64,000 bases of DNA, from positions 1-64,000 of the forward strand of contig CALUJN010000070.1 of the NCBI GenBank assembly GCA_944320985.1, given 5' to 3'. The notes below the pieces were generated by a model. The model saw nothing but the letters and a program-made list of their open reading frames with translations, did not search any database and was not told where the DNA came from. This document shows, in pieces, positions 1 to 7,913 of this stretch (position 1 is its first letter; each line of letters opens with the position of its first letter). The position numbers and the translations under genes are program-made. Origin of the DNA: an uncultured Alistipes sp. GTDB taxonomy: Bacteria; Bacteroidota; Bacteroidia; Bacteroidales; Rikenellaceae.

Positions 1-114
1 TGTACTGTTTTCTTAGAAAAACTTATAAATCGCGGGAACTTTGCGGTATCAAATTACAACGAGTATTGAATGTATAATTTGATAATCAGAAAGATATAGA
101 ATGTTATTCGGTTC

Positions 115-340
115 AAGTGTGGAGTCGTTCGTTTATCTGGCAATAGGCATTTGGCGTAGCCCGAATACAAATAAACAATACCCCACACCGAATAGCGCCC
201 GTCGAACGACAGGTCTCTATACACGGTGATGAGTGTCTGTATTGCTCTCCCTGTATTCGTAAAATCGCCAAATTTTATTGCCAAGGATCAGCGAAACACT
301 TTCACTAAACTCAAAATGTCACTACCCCCACGGATAGTGA
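115..340 (-). ncRNA. Candidate structured RNA, copy 1
   Basis: No known family is recognised. Read on the minus strand, a short 5' hairpin (335-340 with 319-324) and a linker are followed by one long nested hairpin. Its stems, outermost first, are 296-301/115-120, 286-288/135-137, 276-283/138-145 (8 bp), 266-273/149-156 (8 bp), 252-258/163-169 (7 bp), 240-244/176-180, 224-228/186-190 and the tip 208-213/198-203. The same stem order occurs at 30563-30794 with different sequences in several arms. A 76-residue reading frame (54-284, minus) overlaps it but has no recognisable family, and the matching frame in copy 2 is broken, so I do not call a protein. Positions 1-114 hold only AT-rich sequence with no clear feature. 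This copy lacks a T-run, so it could be a free RNA or the leader of a gene beyond the window edge. Confidence 0.6.
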
Positions 341-342
341 GA

Positions 343-372
343 CAAAGTTATGAAATTGTTTTCAATATACAA
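343..372 (-). promoter_or_regulatory. Promoter of the first structured RNA copy
   Basis: On the minus strand a -33 TTG (370-372) is separated by 19 bp from a -7 box TAACTTTG (343-350), the Bacteroidetes housekeeping arrangement. Transcription would begin about 3-6 nt after the box, at the foot of the first hairpin of the RNA. The second RNA copy has the same spacing, which supports both calls. Confidence 0.6.
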
Positions 373-513
373 GATACAAGGCTGCATTGAGGCGTAAATC
401 CCGATACCAAAATATAAAGTCACCGTCGGGGCGGGGAATGGGGTGGGTCGGATTTGCAGACGATACCGAAGGCGGCGGGCAACCATGGCAGAGCGCAGAA
501 AAGCGGCAGGAAA

Positions 514-545
514 TTGGAAACTGTTTCATTTTATAGCTATCTTTG
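514..545 (+). promoter_or_regulatory. uvrB promoter (apparently leaderless)
   Basis: A -7 box TATCTTTG lies at 538-545, with TTG at 514-516 about 21 bp upstream. The box ends only four bases before the uvrB ATG at 550, so the predicted transcription start falls on or next to the start codon, leaving no room for a ribosome binding site. The 110 bp further upstream is GC-rich and shows no feature. Confidence 0.55.
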
Positions 546-549
546 CGAC

Positions 550-2616
550 ATGGACTTCAAACTCGTATCGGATTACGCCCCGATGGGCGACCAGCCGGAG
601 GCGATTGCGCAGCTTGTCGGCTCGATCCGCCACGGCTCGAAGCACAACGTGCTGCTGGGCGTCACGGGCTCGGGCAAGACCTTCACCGTGGCGAACGTCA
701 TCGCGCAGCTCAACCGCCCGACGCTCGTTCTGAGCCACAACAAGACCCTTGCGGCACAGCTCTACGGCGAGTTCCGGAACTTCTTTCCCGAAAATGCCGT
801 CGAGTATTTCGTCTCCTATTACGACTATTATCAGCCGGAGGCCTACCTTCCCTCGTCGGATACCTATATCGAAAAGGACCTCTCGATCAATGCCGAGATC
901 GAGAAGATGCGTCTGCAGACCGTGGCGACGCTTCTCTCGGGACGCCGCGACGTGGTGGTCGTATCGAGTGTCTCGTGCCTCTACGGCGCGGGCAACCCGG
1001 CGGATTTCCACGCTACGGCCATCCATATCGAGGTAGGGCAGGTTGTCAGCTACAAACATTTCCTCTACAAACTGGTCGAAGCGCTCTATACCCGTACCGA
1101 GCGAGAACTGGAGCCCGCGACGTTTCGCGTCAACGGCGACACGGTGGACATCATGGCCGCCTTCGGGGAGTTCGGCAACCAGTGTTTCCGGGTGATGTTC
1201 TTCGACAACGAGATCGAGGCCATCCAGTCGATCGATCCCGTCACGGGACAACGCATCCAGACGCTCGACTCGCTGACGCTCTATCCCACGAACCTCTTCG
1301 TGACGACCAAGGAGCGTATCAATACGGCCGTGCAGCAGATCTACCTCGATCTGGGCAAACAGATCGAGTTTTTCGAAAAACAGGGCCGGATGGTCGAGGC
1401 CCAACGTATCAAGCAGCGCGTGGAGTACGATCTGGAGATGATCAAGGAGCTGGGGTACTGCCCGGGCATCGAGAACTATTCGCGCTATTTCGACGGACGG
1501 GCCGCCGGCACGCGCCCCTTCTGCCTGCTGGACTATTTCCCGAAGGATTATCTGATGGTCGTGGACGAGAGCCACGTGACGTTGCCGCAGGTCCACGCCA
1601 TGTACGGCGGCGACCGGGCCCGCAAGGAGAATCTCGTGGAGTACGGATTCCGCCTCCCGGCCGCCCGGGACAACCGCCCGCTGACCTTCGCGGAGTTCGA
1701 GCAGCTGCAGGGCACGTCGATCTACGTCAGCGCCACGCCGGCTGATTGGGAGCTGATGAAGAGCGAAGGGGTGATTGCCGAACAGCTGATCCGCCCCACA
1801 GGGTTGGTCGATCCGCCGCTGGAGGTGCGAGTGACGCTGAACCAGATCGACGACCTGATCGAGGAGATCGACAAGCGAGTGAAGAACGACGACAAGGTGC
1901 TCGTGACGACCATTACCAAACGTATGGCAGAGGAGCTTTCGAAATATTTCGACCGCGTGGGGGTCCGCAACCGCTACATCCACTCGGATGTCGATACGCT
2001 GGAGCGCATTCAGATCCTGGAGGATCTGCGCAATGGCCTGTTCGACGTGCTGGTGGGCGTGAACCTGCTGCGCGAGGGGTTGGATCTTCCGGAGGTGGCG
2101 CTGGTGGCGATCCTCGATGCCGACAAGGAGGGCTTCCTGCGCAACGTGCGGTCGCTGACGCAGATCGCGGGGCGTGCCGCCCGCCACTCGCAGGGTAACG
2201 TCATCCTTTATGCCGATACCTGCACCGAGTCGATGCGTTATGCCATCGAGCAGAGCAACCGACGCCGCGAAAAGCAGGTGCGGTTCAACATGGAGCACGG
2301 GATGCTGCCGCGCCGGGCCCAGAAGAGCGGCTCGGGACCGAGTGCCCTGCTTGCGGGACGCGATACGTCGGAGAACGCGATTCCGGTGGCCTATCCCATT
2401 GTGGAGGATCATTATGCGCAGGCCTCCGATGTTCAGAAAGGGTATGCGTCGGGTGCTCCGGCTCCGGGCCTCGGGGAGAATCTCGACCAGCTGATCGACC
2501 GGGCCCGCGAAGAGATGGAGCGGGCAGCCAAATCGCTGGATTTTCTCGCTGCGGCGAAGTTCCGCGACCGGATGTACGAATTGCAGAAGCTGCGCGAGGA
2601 GAATCTGCACAGATAG
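550..2616 (+). CDS. uvrB: UvrABC excinuclease subunit B
   Basis: UvrB is the damage-verifying helicase-like subunit of nucleotide excision repair; it receives DNA from UvrA and recruits UvrC. The 688-residue product matches family length. Visible motifs are Walker A (GVTGSGKTFT, about residue 37), the beta-hairpin segment with YYDYYQPEAY (about residue 90), the DESH box, the GVNLLREGLDLPE and QIAGRAAR helicase motifs, and a C-terminal UVR domain (LDQLIDRAREEMERAAKSLD) that contacts UvrC. The frame extends upstream to 454, but MDFKLVSDYAPMGDQPEAI at 550 is the typical UvrB N-terminus and lies just after a promoter, so 550 is the start. It is transcribed alone and followed by a strong hairpin. 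Confidence 0.97.
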   Translation: MDFKLVSDYAPMGDQPEAIAQLVGSIRHGSKHNVLLGVTGSGKTFTVANVIAQLNRPTLVLSHNKTLAAQLYGEFRNFFPENAVEYFVSYYDYYQPEAYLPSSDTYIEKDLSINAEIEKMRLQTVATLLSGRRDVVVVSSVSCLYGAGNPADFHATAIHIEVGQVVSYKHFLYKLVEALYTRTERELEPATFRVNGDTVDIMAAFGEFGNQCFRVMFFDNEIEAIQSIDPVTGQRIQTLDSLTLYPTNLFVTTKERINTAVQQIYLDLGKQIEFFEKQGRMVEAQRIKQRVEYDLEMIKELGYCPGIENYSRYFDGRAAGTRPFCLLDYFPKDYLMVVDESHVTLPQVHAMYGGDRARKENLVEYGFRLPAARDNRPLTFAEFEQLQGTSIYVSATPADWELMKSEGVIAEQLIRPTGLVDPPLEVRVTLNQIDDLIEEIDKRVKNDDKVLVTTITKRMAEELSKYFDRVGVRNRYIHSDVDTLERIQILEDLRNGLFDVLVGVNLLREGLDLPEVALVAILDADKEGFLRNVRSLTQIAGRAARHSQGNVILYADTCTESMRYAIEQSNRRREKQVRFNMEHGMLPRRAQKSGSGPSALLAGRDTSENAIPVAYPIVEDHYAQASDVQKGYASGAPAPGLGENLDQLIDRAREEMERAAKSLDFLAAAKFRDRMYELQKLREENLHR

Positions 2617-2730
2617 CGGCCACGGAAAACCTGCCGCCTCCTTCCGGACCGGCCTCTCCCCGGACCAAACCATCTCTGAGCCGAACCCTCCCCGGGCCAA
2701 ACCCACCCGCCGGACATTGGATCGTTATGA

Positions 2731-2768
2731 AGAGCCCCATGCACCGATTGGTGCATGGGGCTCTTTTT
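2731..2768 (+). terminator. Intrinsic terminator after uvrB
   Basis: A perfect 15-bp stem (2731-2745 with 2750-2764), a 4-base loop and a T-run at 2764-2768. It lies between convergent uvrB and the GH31 gene and may also limit transcription from the other strand, although there is no T-run on that side. Confidence 0.9.
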
Positions 2769-2790
2769 CGGGGGCAGTGGGGCCCTGAGG

Positions 2791-5406
2791 CTATTTCTCG
2801 TCTTCAAGTTGCCGGTGGAGCCTCTCCTTGAAGGCCGGGCCGATGATCTCCATCCGGTCGGTCGTCTCGAACATCCGTGCCCGGGCCTCTTCGAAAGAAG
2901 AGATCCGTTCCAGTGTCGATTCCGGGTACTCGAGAATGAAGTTCGGACATTGCGATACCTGCAGATACTCTTTGGGCAGCAGGAGGGAGGTTTCACCGTA
3001 CCGGCCCTGCTCGAGTTTGAACTCGACGGTGAGGTCCACGCAGCGTTTGAAGATTCCGCTCTTGCCGTAGAGCAGTTCCTGCTTCGGAAGCGTCTCTTCG
3101 TCAAACGTCAGCTCCACAACCGTCGGTTTGTCGCACGCCATGGCCCGCGTATGGACTACCGGGGCGAGTGTATAGGCGTCGTAGGTCCACTCTCCGGCCT
3201 TCGGGAAACGGGAATAGGGGATCTCCTCGCCGTTGATCCGGACGCTGCGCGGCGGGAAGGTGGCCGGGAAACGGAGTTCGTAGCTGCGTGTGTCGGGAGC
3301 CCCGGCGTAGCTGCCCTCCCGGGCTGCAATTTCGGCGCGAAGAACGGCTCCGCTCTGGCGTTTGGTGATTCGGGTCGTGGCGTATTCGGTGGTGTAGCGT
3401 TGGCTGATGCCGTCGTCTTCGTAGTGGAGCAGTTCGCCGTCACCGCCCGGAATGAAGGTCAGCACCAGAGTGTCGCACCTCTGCTGCAGACTCTGTATGT
3501 TTTCGGGATTCATCGGCAGGATGGCTCCGGCCCGTACGTACCAGGGATTTTCGGCTATGGTGTAGTGCAGCGTGCGGCTCGTGCCTCCGTCGTACATCGC
3601 ACCCGTTGCACAGTCGTACCAACGGCCCTCCGGGAACCAGATCGTCCGTTCGGCAACTCCCGTGAGCGAATCCACGGGCTGGGTGATTGCCGTGGCGAGA
3701 ATGTCGTTGCCGAAGAGGAACTCTTCGCCGTGGGTGTAGGCCTCGTCAACCTCGGGATATTCGTAATAGAGCGGGCGACAGATGCCGATTCCCGTGTCGA
3801 AGTTCTCGCGGGCGGCATTGTAGATGTAGGGTGCCAGCGTGTAGCGCAGGCGGATGGCGTCACGCATGTAGAACATGTGGTTGGGGAAGGCCCAGATGTA
3901 GCGCTCGATGTGCGGACTCTTCGTGGCATGGGTCTTGAAGATCGGGGTGAAGACGCCGTATTGCAGCCAGCGGGTATAGAGCTCCGGGTCGGTGGTCTTT
4001 TGTTCACGGCGGAACATGTGGCCTCCGATGTCATGGCCCCAGTAGCCGTAGTTGACGTTCGAGGAGGTTGCCGTGAAGTAGGGCAGGAAGGCCAGGGTCT
4101 CCCACGTGGCGTAGGTGTCGCCCGAGAAGGCCAGGGGATAGCGGTGCGAGCCCAGTCCGCCCCAGCGGTGGTAGATGAAGGGCCGTTGGTCGGGATGGCT
4201 CTGCTCGGCATGTCGGAAGAAGGTGTGGTTCAGCCAGAAGGTGTTCGAGAGCCCGGGGGTGAATTTCGATTCGCGCCACTGTTGCCAGTCGAGCCACCAG
4301 AAATCGACGCCCTGCTGCTCCATCGGCCCCAGTACGGTCTTGAAATAGGCATCGGCCCATTTCGGATCGTCGATGTGGAACGGAACGCTCTTGCCCTGCT
4401 CCGTCCATCCGTATTCCCGCACGAAATCCGCATAGGGCGCCTCGTAGGGTTGGATTCCCGAGGCCGGATGGAGGTTCAACGCCACCTTGAGGTCTTCGGT
4501 TTCGGTCCATTTCAGGAAGTTGGCCGGCGAGGGGAACAGCTCCTTCTGCCACGTATAACCCGTCCAGCCGATCCGCTCTCCGTATTCATCCTTCGGGGCA
4601 TTGTGACGGCTGAGACCCCAGGTTTCGTGCCAGTCCATGTCGACGATCAGCACGTCGATAGGCACGTCCATCGAGCGGAATTTCGACACCAGATCCCGGA
4701 ATTCGTTGTCCGAATACTGCCAGTAGCGGCTCCACCAGTATCCGAAGGTGTATTTCGGCGGCAGAGGGGCCTGCCCGGCGATCTGCTGGAAATCGGCGAG
4801 GGCCTGTTTGTAGTCGTGTCCGTAGGCGAACAGGTAGAGATCCTGCCGGTCGCCTGCCGGACGCGGTGCGACCCACTCTCCCCAATGCGAAGAGTCGGGG
4901 ATGAAGAGGTGCCGCCGGCTGTCGTCTACCACGGCCCATCCCGAACGTGAGAGAATACCCTGTTCGAGAGGTTCGTTGCGGAGTTTGTTGCCGTTGCAGC
5001 CGTCCAGTGTGCGGGTTGTCCCCATGAGATTCTGCGGATCTTCCATGCCCGGGGTCCAGGTGACTTGCCTGCCGTTGAGCTGGAAGGTGGCCTTCAGGTT
5101 GCTGTCCGAGAATTTGCCATCCTTGAGGTAGGTGAGGGTCAGGGCCGAGGTCGTGATGGTCAGTTTCGAACGGCTGTCACGGACCCGGAACTCGGGAACC
5201 GGCAGCTTGCGGTTGACGAACGACAACGTGGCACGGTCTTCGAACACTCCGTCCTCGCTCCACTCCATGCGGATGAGTTGCGGCGTGAGGATGGTGAACC
5301 GGGCGTGCTGCGTCGTGACGACGGCCTGCGGATCGGCTTTCGGATTGGCTGCCGCTGCCGGAAGTGTAAGGAGCAGGGAGGCCAGAAAAAGAGGAAATCT
5401 TTTCAT
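2791..5406 (-). CDS. GH31 family alpha-glycosidase (exported)
   Basis: Glycoside hydrolase family 31 enzymes (alpha-glucosidase, alpha-xylosidase and relatives) release alpha-linked sugars by a retaining mechanism. The 871-residue protein starts MKRFPLFLASLLLTLPAAAA, a signal peptide, so a periplasmic location is likely. The TIM barrel carries the probable nucleophile in QGVDFWWLDWQQW and the probable acid/base in FSGDTYATW, followed by NYGYWGHDIGG, a GH31 hallmark. The region with WFPEGRWYDC and YVRAGAILPM leads into a DUF5110-type beta domain. The frame is open upstream to 5553 inside rmuC, but the signal peptide fixes 5406. It lies 37 bp behind rmuC on the same strand, so cotranscription is possible without an obvious functional link. 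The exact linkage specificity cannot be read from the sequence. Confidence 0.88.
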   Translation of the reverse strand: MKRFPLFLASLLLTLPAAAANPKADPQAVVTTQHARFTILTPQLIRMEWSEDGVFEDRATLSFVNRKLPVPEFRVRDSRSKLTITTSALTLTYLKDGKFSDSNLKATFQLNGRQVTWTPGMEDPQNLMGTTRTLDGCNGNKLRNEPLEQGILSRSGWAVVDDSRRHLFIPDSSHWGEWVAPRPAGDRQDLYLFAYGHDYKQALADFQQIAGQAPLPPKYTFGYWWSRYWQYSDNEFRDLVSKFRSMDVPIDVLIVDMDWHETWGLSRHNAPKDEYGERIGWTGYTWQKELFPSPANFLKWTETEDLKVALNLHPASGIQPYEAPYADFVREYGWTEQGKSVPFHIDDPKWADAYFKTVLGPMEQQGVDFWWLDWQQWRESKFTPGLSNTFWLNHTFFRHAEQSHPDQRPFIYHRWGGLGSHRYPLAFSGDTYATWETLAFLPYFTATSSNVNYGYWGHDIGGHMFRREQKTTDPELYTRWLQYGVFTPIFKTHATKSPHIERYIWAFPNHMFYMRDAIRLRYTLAPYIYNAARENFDTGIGICRPLYYEYPEVDEAYTHGEEFLFGNDILATAITQPVDSLTGVAERTIWFPEGRWYDCATGAMYDGGTSRTLHYTIAENPWYVRAGAILPMNPENIQSLQQRCDTLVLTFIPGGDGELLHYEDDGISQRYTTEYATTRITKRQSGAVLRAEIAAREGSYAGAPDTRSYELRFPATFPPRSVRINGEEIPYSRFPKAGEWTYDAYTLAPVVHTRAMACDKPTVVELTFDEETLPKQELLYGKSGIFKRCVDLTVEFKLEQGRYGETSLLLPKEYLQVSQCPNFILEYPESTLERISSFEEARARMFETTDRMEIIGPAFKERLHRQLEDEK

Positions 5407-5443
5407 GAGTAGAGTAGTTTGGGCGAATTGGTGTCGAAGGTGT

Positions 5444-6964
5444 TCACGCATCGGGGGATGGTCTGTCGGGGGATTCCGAACCGTTGCTTTCCGGCTCGTC
5501 GGGGCGGTCCCCGTCGGAAAGAGCCGGGGTGCGGGGATGCAGGGCGGGATCATTCGGCGTCTCGTCGTCGGCCTCGCTGCCGGCCAGCTCGAGTGTCTGC
5601 TGGGAGTGTCGCTGTTTGGGCAGGAAATGGGCCTTTTCGCGGAGCCGTTCGCCGATGCGGATGATGCTGTTCTGTCCTTTTTCGGTACAGAGGCGTTTGT
5701 AGGCGTCGTCGTAGAGCGTCTGGGCTTTGTTCAGAGCCGTGCCGATCCCCTCGAGCGAGGCGGTGAATTTCACCAGCTGTTCGTAGAGTTTCAGGGCATA
5801 GGTGGCGATTTCGCGGGTGTTCTTGTCCTGGTCGTTGTATTTCCAGAGGTCGGCCACGAGCTTCAGCAGCGCAAAGAGGTTCGTCGGCGAGGAGACGATC
5901 ACCTTCCGGTCGTAGGCGAAGCTCCAGATCTGGGGATCGCTCTGCAGCGCGGCCAGGAAGGCCGGCTCGTTGGGGACGAACATGATGACGAAATCCGGAG
6001 ACTTCTGCTCTCCGTAGGCCTTGCTCAGATAAAGTTGGTACTCTTTGGTCCCCAGCTCCTTGACATGCTGTCGTACCGAGGCCACATGGGCGGCCATGCA
6101 GCGTTGCCGCTCCTCTTCGCTCTGGGCTGCGGTGTAGTTTACGAAGGCCGTGAGCGAGACCTTCGAGTCGATGATGATGTGTTTGTCGTCGGGCAGGTGC
6201 AGCACCACGTCGGGGCGCAGGTTGCGACCCGCATCGTCCTTGAGGTTGTGTTGCGTTTCGTAATGGATCCCCTTCGAGAGCGACGAACTGTCGAGAATCG
6301 TTTCGAGCAGCATCTCGCCCCAGTCGCCCTGCACCTTCGAGTTGCCCTTCAGCGCATCGGTCAGGTTGCGGGCGTCGGTCGAGATGTGCTGGTTCAGCTC
6401 CATGAGGCGTTTGAGCTCGTTTTTCAGCTCGCCGCGCTGCTCGTTTTCGTGGGAGTAGATGCGTTCGACGCGTTCGCGGAACTCGGTGATATTCTCCCGG
6501 AAGGGCTTCAGCAGGATGTCCAGCGACTCCTTGTTGGTCTGTTTGAACTCCCGGGTCTGTTCGCCGAGGATCTCCGTGGCGAGGTTCTTGAACTGAAGGC
6601 GGAAGCGCTCCTCGAGTTTCTCGCGCTCGGCATGTTCCGCTTCGCGCTCTTCGGCGTTTTTCTGCCTCAGGGCGGCGAGCTCTGCGGTGCTCGAGGCTCG
6701 CAGGGCTGCCAGTTCGGTTTGTGTGCGCAGATGCTCTTCGCGCAGGGTGCGCAGTTCGTTTTGCGCCTCGTCGCGACTTTGGCGCGTCTCCGTCTGGAGG
6801 GTTTCGGCGGCCGTGAGGCGTTGCCGGGCGTCGGCAAGGGCCTCGTCGGCGAACTCTTTTTCGCGCTGCAGACGGGCCGTTTCGCGGCGTTGATGGTAGA
6901 GGAGGGCTCCGAGACCCGCACTGAGCAGGCCGAGCACGACAAGGAGCAGGATCAGGATATTCAT
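5444..6964 (-). CDS. rmuC: RmuC-family DNA recombination protein
   Basis: RmuC proteins carry a PD-(D/E)XK-like nuclease fold and limit DNA inversions and rearrangements. The 506-residue product has an N-terminal membrane anchor (MNILILLLVVLGLLSAGLGALL), a long charged coiled coil to about residue 180, then the conserved core with GDWGEMLLE, LRPDVVLHLPDDKHIIIDSKVSL and VPNEPAFLAAL. The last 40 or so residues are low-complexity and polar. Start ATG 6964 directly precedes the hydrophobic anchor. A -7 box ends five bases before this ATG, suggesting a leaderless transcript. It is divergent from rpe. Confidence 0.92.
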   Translation of the reverse strand: MNILILLLVVLGLLSAGLGALLYHQRRETARLQREKEFADEALADARQRLTAAETLQTETRQSRDEAQNELRTLREEHLRTQTELAALRASSTAELAALRQKNAEEREAEHAEREKLEERFRLQFKNLATEILGEQTREFKQTNKESLDILLKPFRENITEFRERVERIYSHENEQRGELKNELKRLMELNQHISTDARNLTDALKGNSKVQGDWGEMLLETILDSSSLSKGIHYETQHNLKDDAGRNLRPDVVLHLPDDKHIIIDSKVSLTAFVNYTAAQSEEERQRCMAAHVASVRQHVKELGTKEYQLYLSKAYGEQKSPDFVIMFVPNEPAFLAALQSDPQIWSFAYDRKVIVSSPTNLFALLKLVADLWKYNDQDKNTREIATYALKLYEQLVKFTASLEGIGTALNKAQTLYDDAYKRLCTEKGQNSIIRIGERLREKAHFLPKQRHSQQTLELAGSEADDETPNDPALHPRTPALSDGDRPDEPESNGSESPDRPSPDA

Positions 6965-6969
6965 GTTTA

Positions 6970-6977
6970 CAAAGGTA
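6970..6977 (-). promoter_or_regulatory. rmuC -7 promoter box
   Basis: TACCTTTG on the minus strand ends five bases before the rmuC start codon, so the predicted start of transcription coincides with the ATG. I see no clear -33 TTG. Confidence 0.4.
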
Positions 6978-6998
6978 GGATTTTCTGCGGAATTTTCA

Positions 6999-7006
6999 TA
7001 TCTTTG
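6999..7006 (+). promoter_or_regulatory. rpe -7 promoter box
   Basis: TATCTTTG matches the Bacteroidetes -7 element and leaves a leader of about 15 nt before the rpe ATG at 7027. It sits back to back with the rmuC promoter in a 62-bp divergent intergenic region. Confidence 0.5.
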
Positions 7007-7026
7007 TATAAAAATGAAATGATTCC

Positions 7027-7677
7027 ATGCAGCGTACCGTAGCCCCTTCGATGCTCTCGGCCGACTTCGGCCACCTGGAGCGTGATACCCGGATGATCGA
7101 CCGCAGTGCGGCCGAATGGGTCCATATTGATGTGATGGACGGGGTCTTTGTCCCCAATATTTCGTTCGGATTCCCGGTGATGAAGCCCATCCGAAAGGCT
7201 ACATCCAAACTTCTCGACGTGCATCTGATGATTGTCGAACCGGAGAAGTATGTCGCCCGTTTTGTCGAGGCGGGAGCCGATCTGGTGACTTTTCACCTCG
7301 AGGCAACGAAGGATCCTGCCGGGTGTATCGCCCGGATCCGTGAGGCCGGGGTTCGGGTCGGGATCTCGATCAAGCCCGCCACCCCGGTTGCGGCGCTGCG
7401 CGAGTGGCTGCCGATGGTGGATCTGGTGCTGGTGATGAGTGTCGAGCCCGGATTCGGCGGGCAGTCGTTCATCCCCGGGTCGCTTGCGAAGATCCGCGAG
7501 TTGCGGGCCCTGGCCGATGAACTCGGGTTCGCAACGATCATCGAGGTCGACGGCGGCATCTCCTCTGCGAACGCCCGTGACGTGTTCGATGCCGGGGCCG
7601 AGGTGTTGGTGGCCGGGAGTGCGGTCTTCAAGGCCGCGGATCCCGAGGCCGAAATCCGGCGGATCCTCGAGGCTTGA
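7027..7677 (+). CDS. rpe: Ribulose-phosphate 3-epimerase
   Basis: Interconverts D-ribulose 5-phosphate and D-xylulose 5-phosphate in the pentose phosphate pathway (cytosol, metal-dependent). The 216-residue TIM barrel has standard length. Signatures are PSMLSADF near the N-terminus, HIDVMDGVFVPN (metal and catalytic residues), DVHLMI, VLVMSVEPGFGGQSF and EVDGGI. The downstream 230 bp has no gene; its first part is an imperfect tandem copy of the end of this gene, listed separately. Confidence 0.96.
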   Translation: MQRTVAPSMLSADFGHLERDTRMIDRSAAEWVHIDVMDGVFVPNISFGFPVMKPIRKATSKLLDVHLMIVEPEKYVARFVEAGADLVTFHLEATKDPAGCIARIREAGVRVGISIKPATPVAALREWLPMVDLVLVMSVEPGFGGQSFIPGSLAKIRELRALADELGFATIIEVDGGISSANARDVFDAGAEVLVAGSAVFKAADPEAEIRRILEA

Positions 7678-7780
7678 GCCCTCTGTTTCGGACGTTCCCG
7701 GCATGAAGAGGCCGCGGATCCCAAGGCTGGAAGCCGGCGGATCCTCGACTTTAGCCGCCTATATCGGACGTTTCAGACGT
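7631..7780 (+). repeat. Imperfect tandem duplication of the rpe 3' end
   Basis: The segment from 7631 (last 15 codons of rpe plus about 25 bp) recurs from 7709 with a 78-bp offset. Both copies begin AGGCCGCGGATCCC and share GGCGGATCCTCGA and a TCGGACGTT block, at roughly 80% identity by eye over about 70 bp. The second copy lies after the stop codon. Confidence 0.7.
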
Positions 7781-7851
7781 TAATTCCCGGAAAAAATCTC
7801 CGAAAATGCAGGTCGGAGTGTCCCGATGTCGGAGAATCGCGCTAAAATCGC

Positions 7852-7859
7852 TACCTTTG
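7852..7859 (+). promoter_or_regulatory. -7 promoter box for the ABC-F gene
   Basis: TACCTTTG, about 55 bp before the ABC-F start codon. No convincing -33 element is visible. Confidence 0.4.
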
Positions 7860-7913
7860 CGGTGATTTCCCCGGACGCGGTGTGGCGTCCGCGGCGTTTT
7901 ATGTTTGGCGTTT

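Noticed and set aside
54..284. 76-residue minus-strand reading frame as a small protein
   Set aside because: It lies inside the structured RNA; the corresponding frame in the second copy is broken by several stops while the base pairing is preserved, so the structure explains the conservation better than coding.
526..2706. Long antisense reading frame opposite uvrB
   Set aside because: The plus strand encodes a complete, well-conserved UvrB; the antisense product is His/Arg/Leu-rich with no motif.
2755..4950. Long plus-strand reading frame opposite the GH31 gene
   Set aside because: It is a shadow of the GH31 coding sequence, starts inside the terminator region and has no signal or domain pattern.
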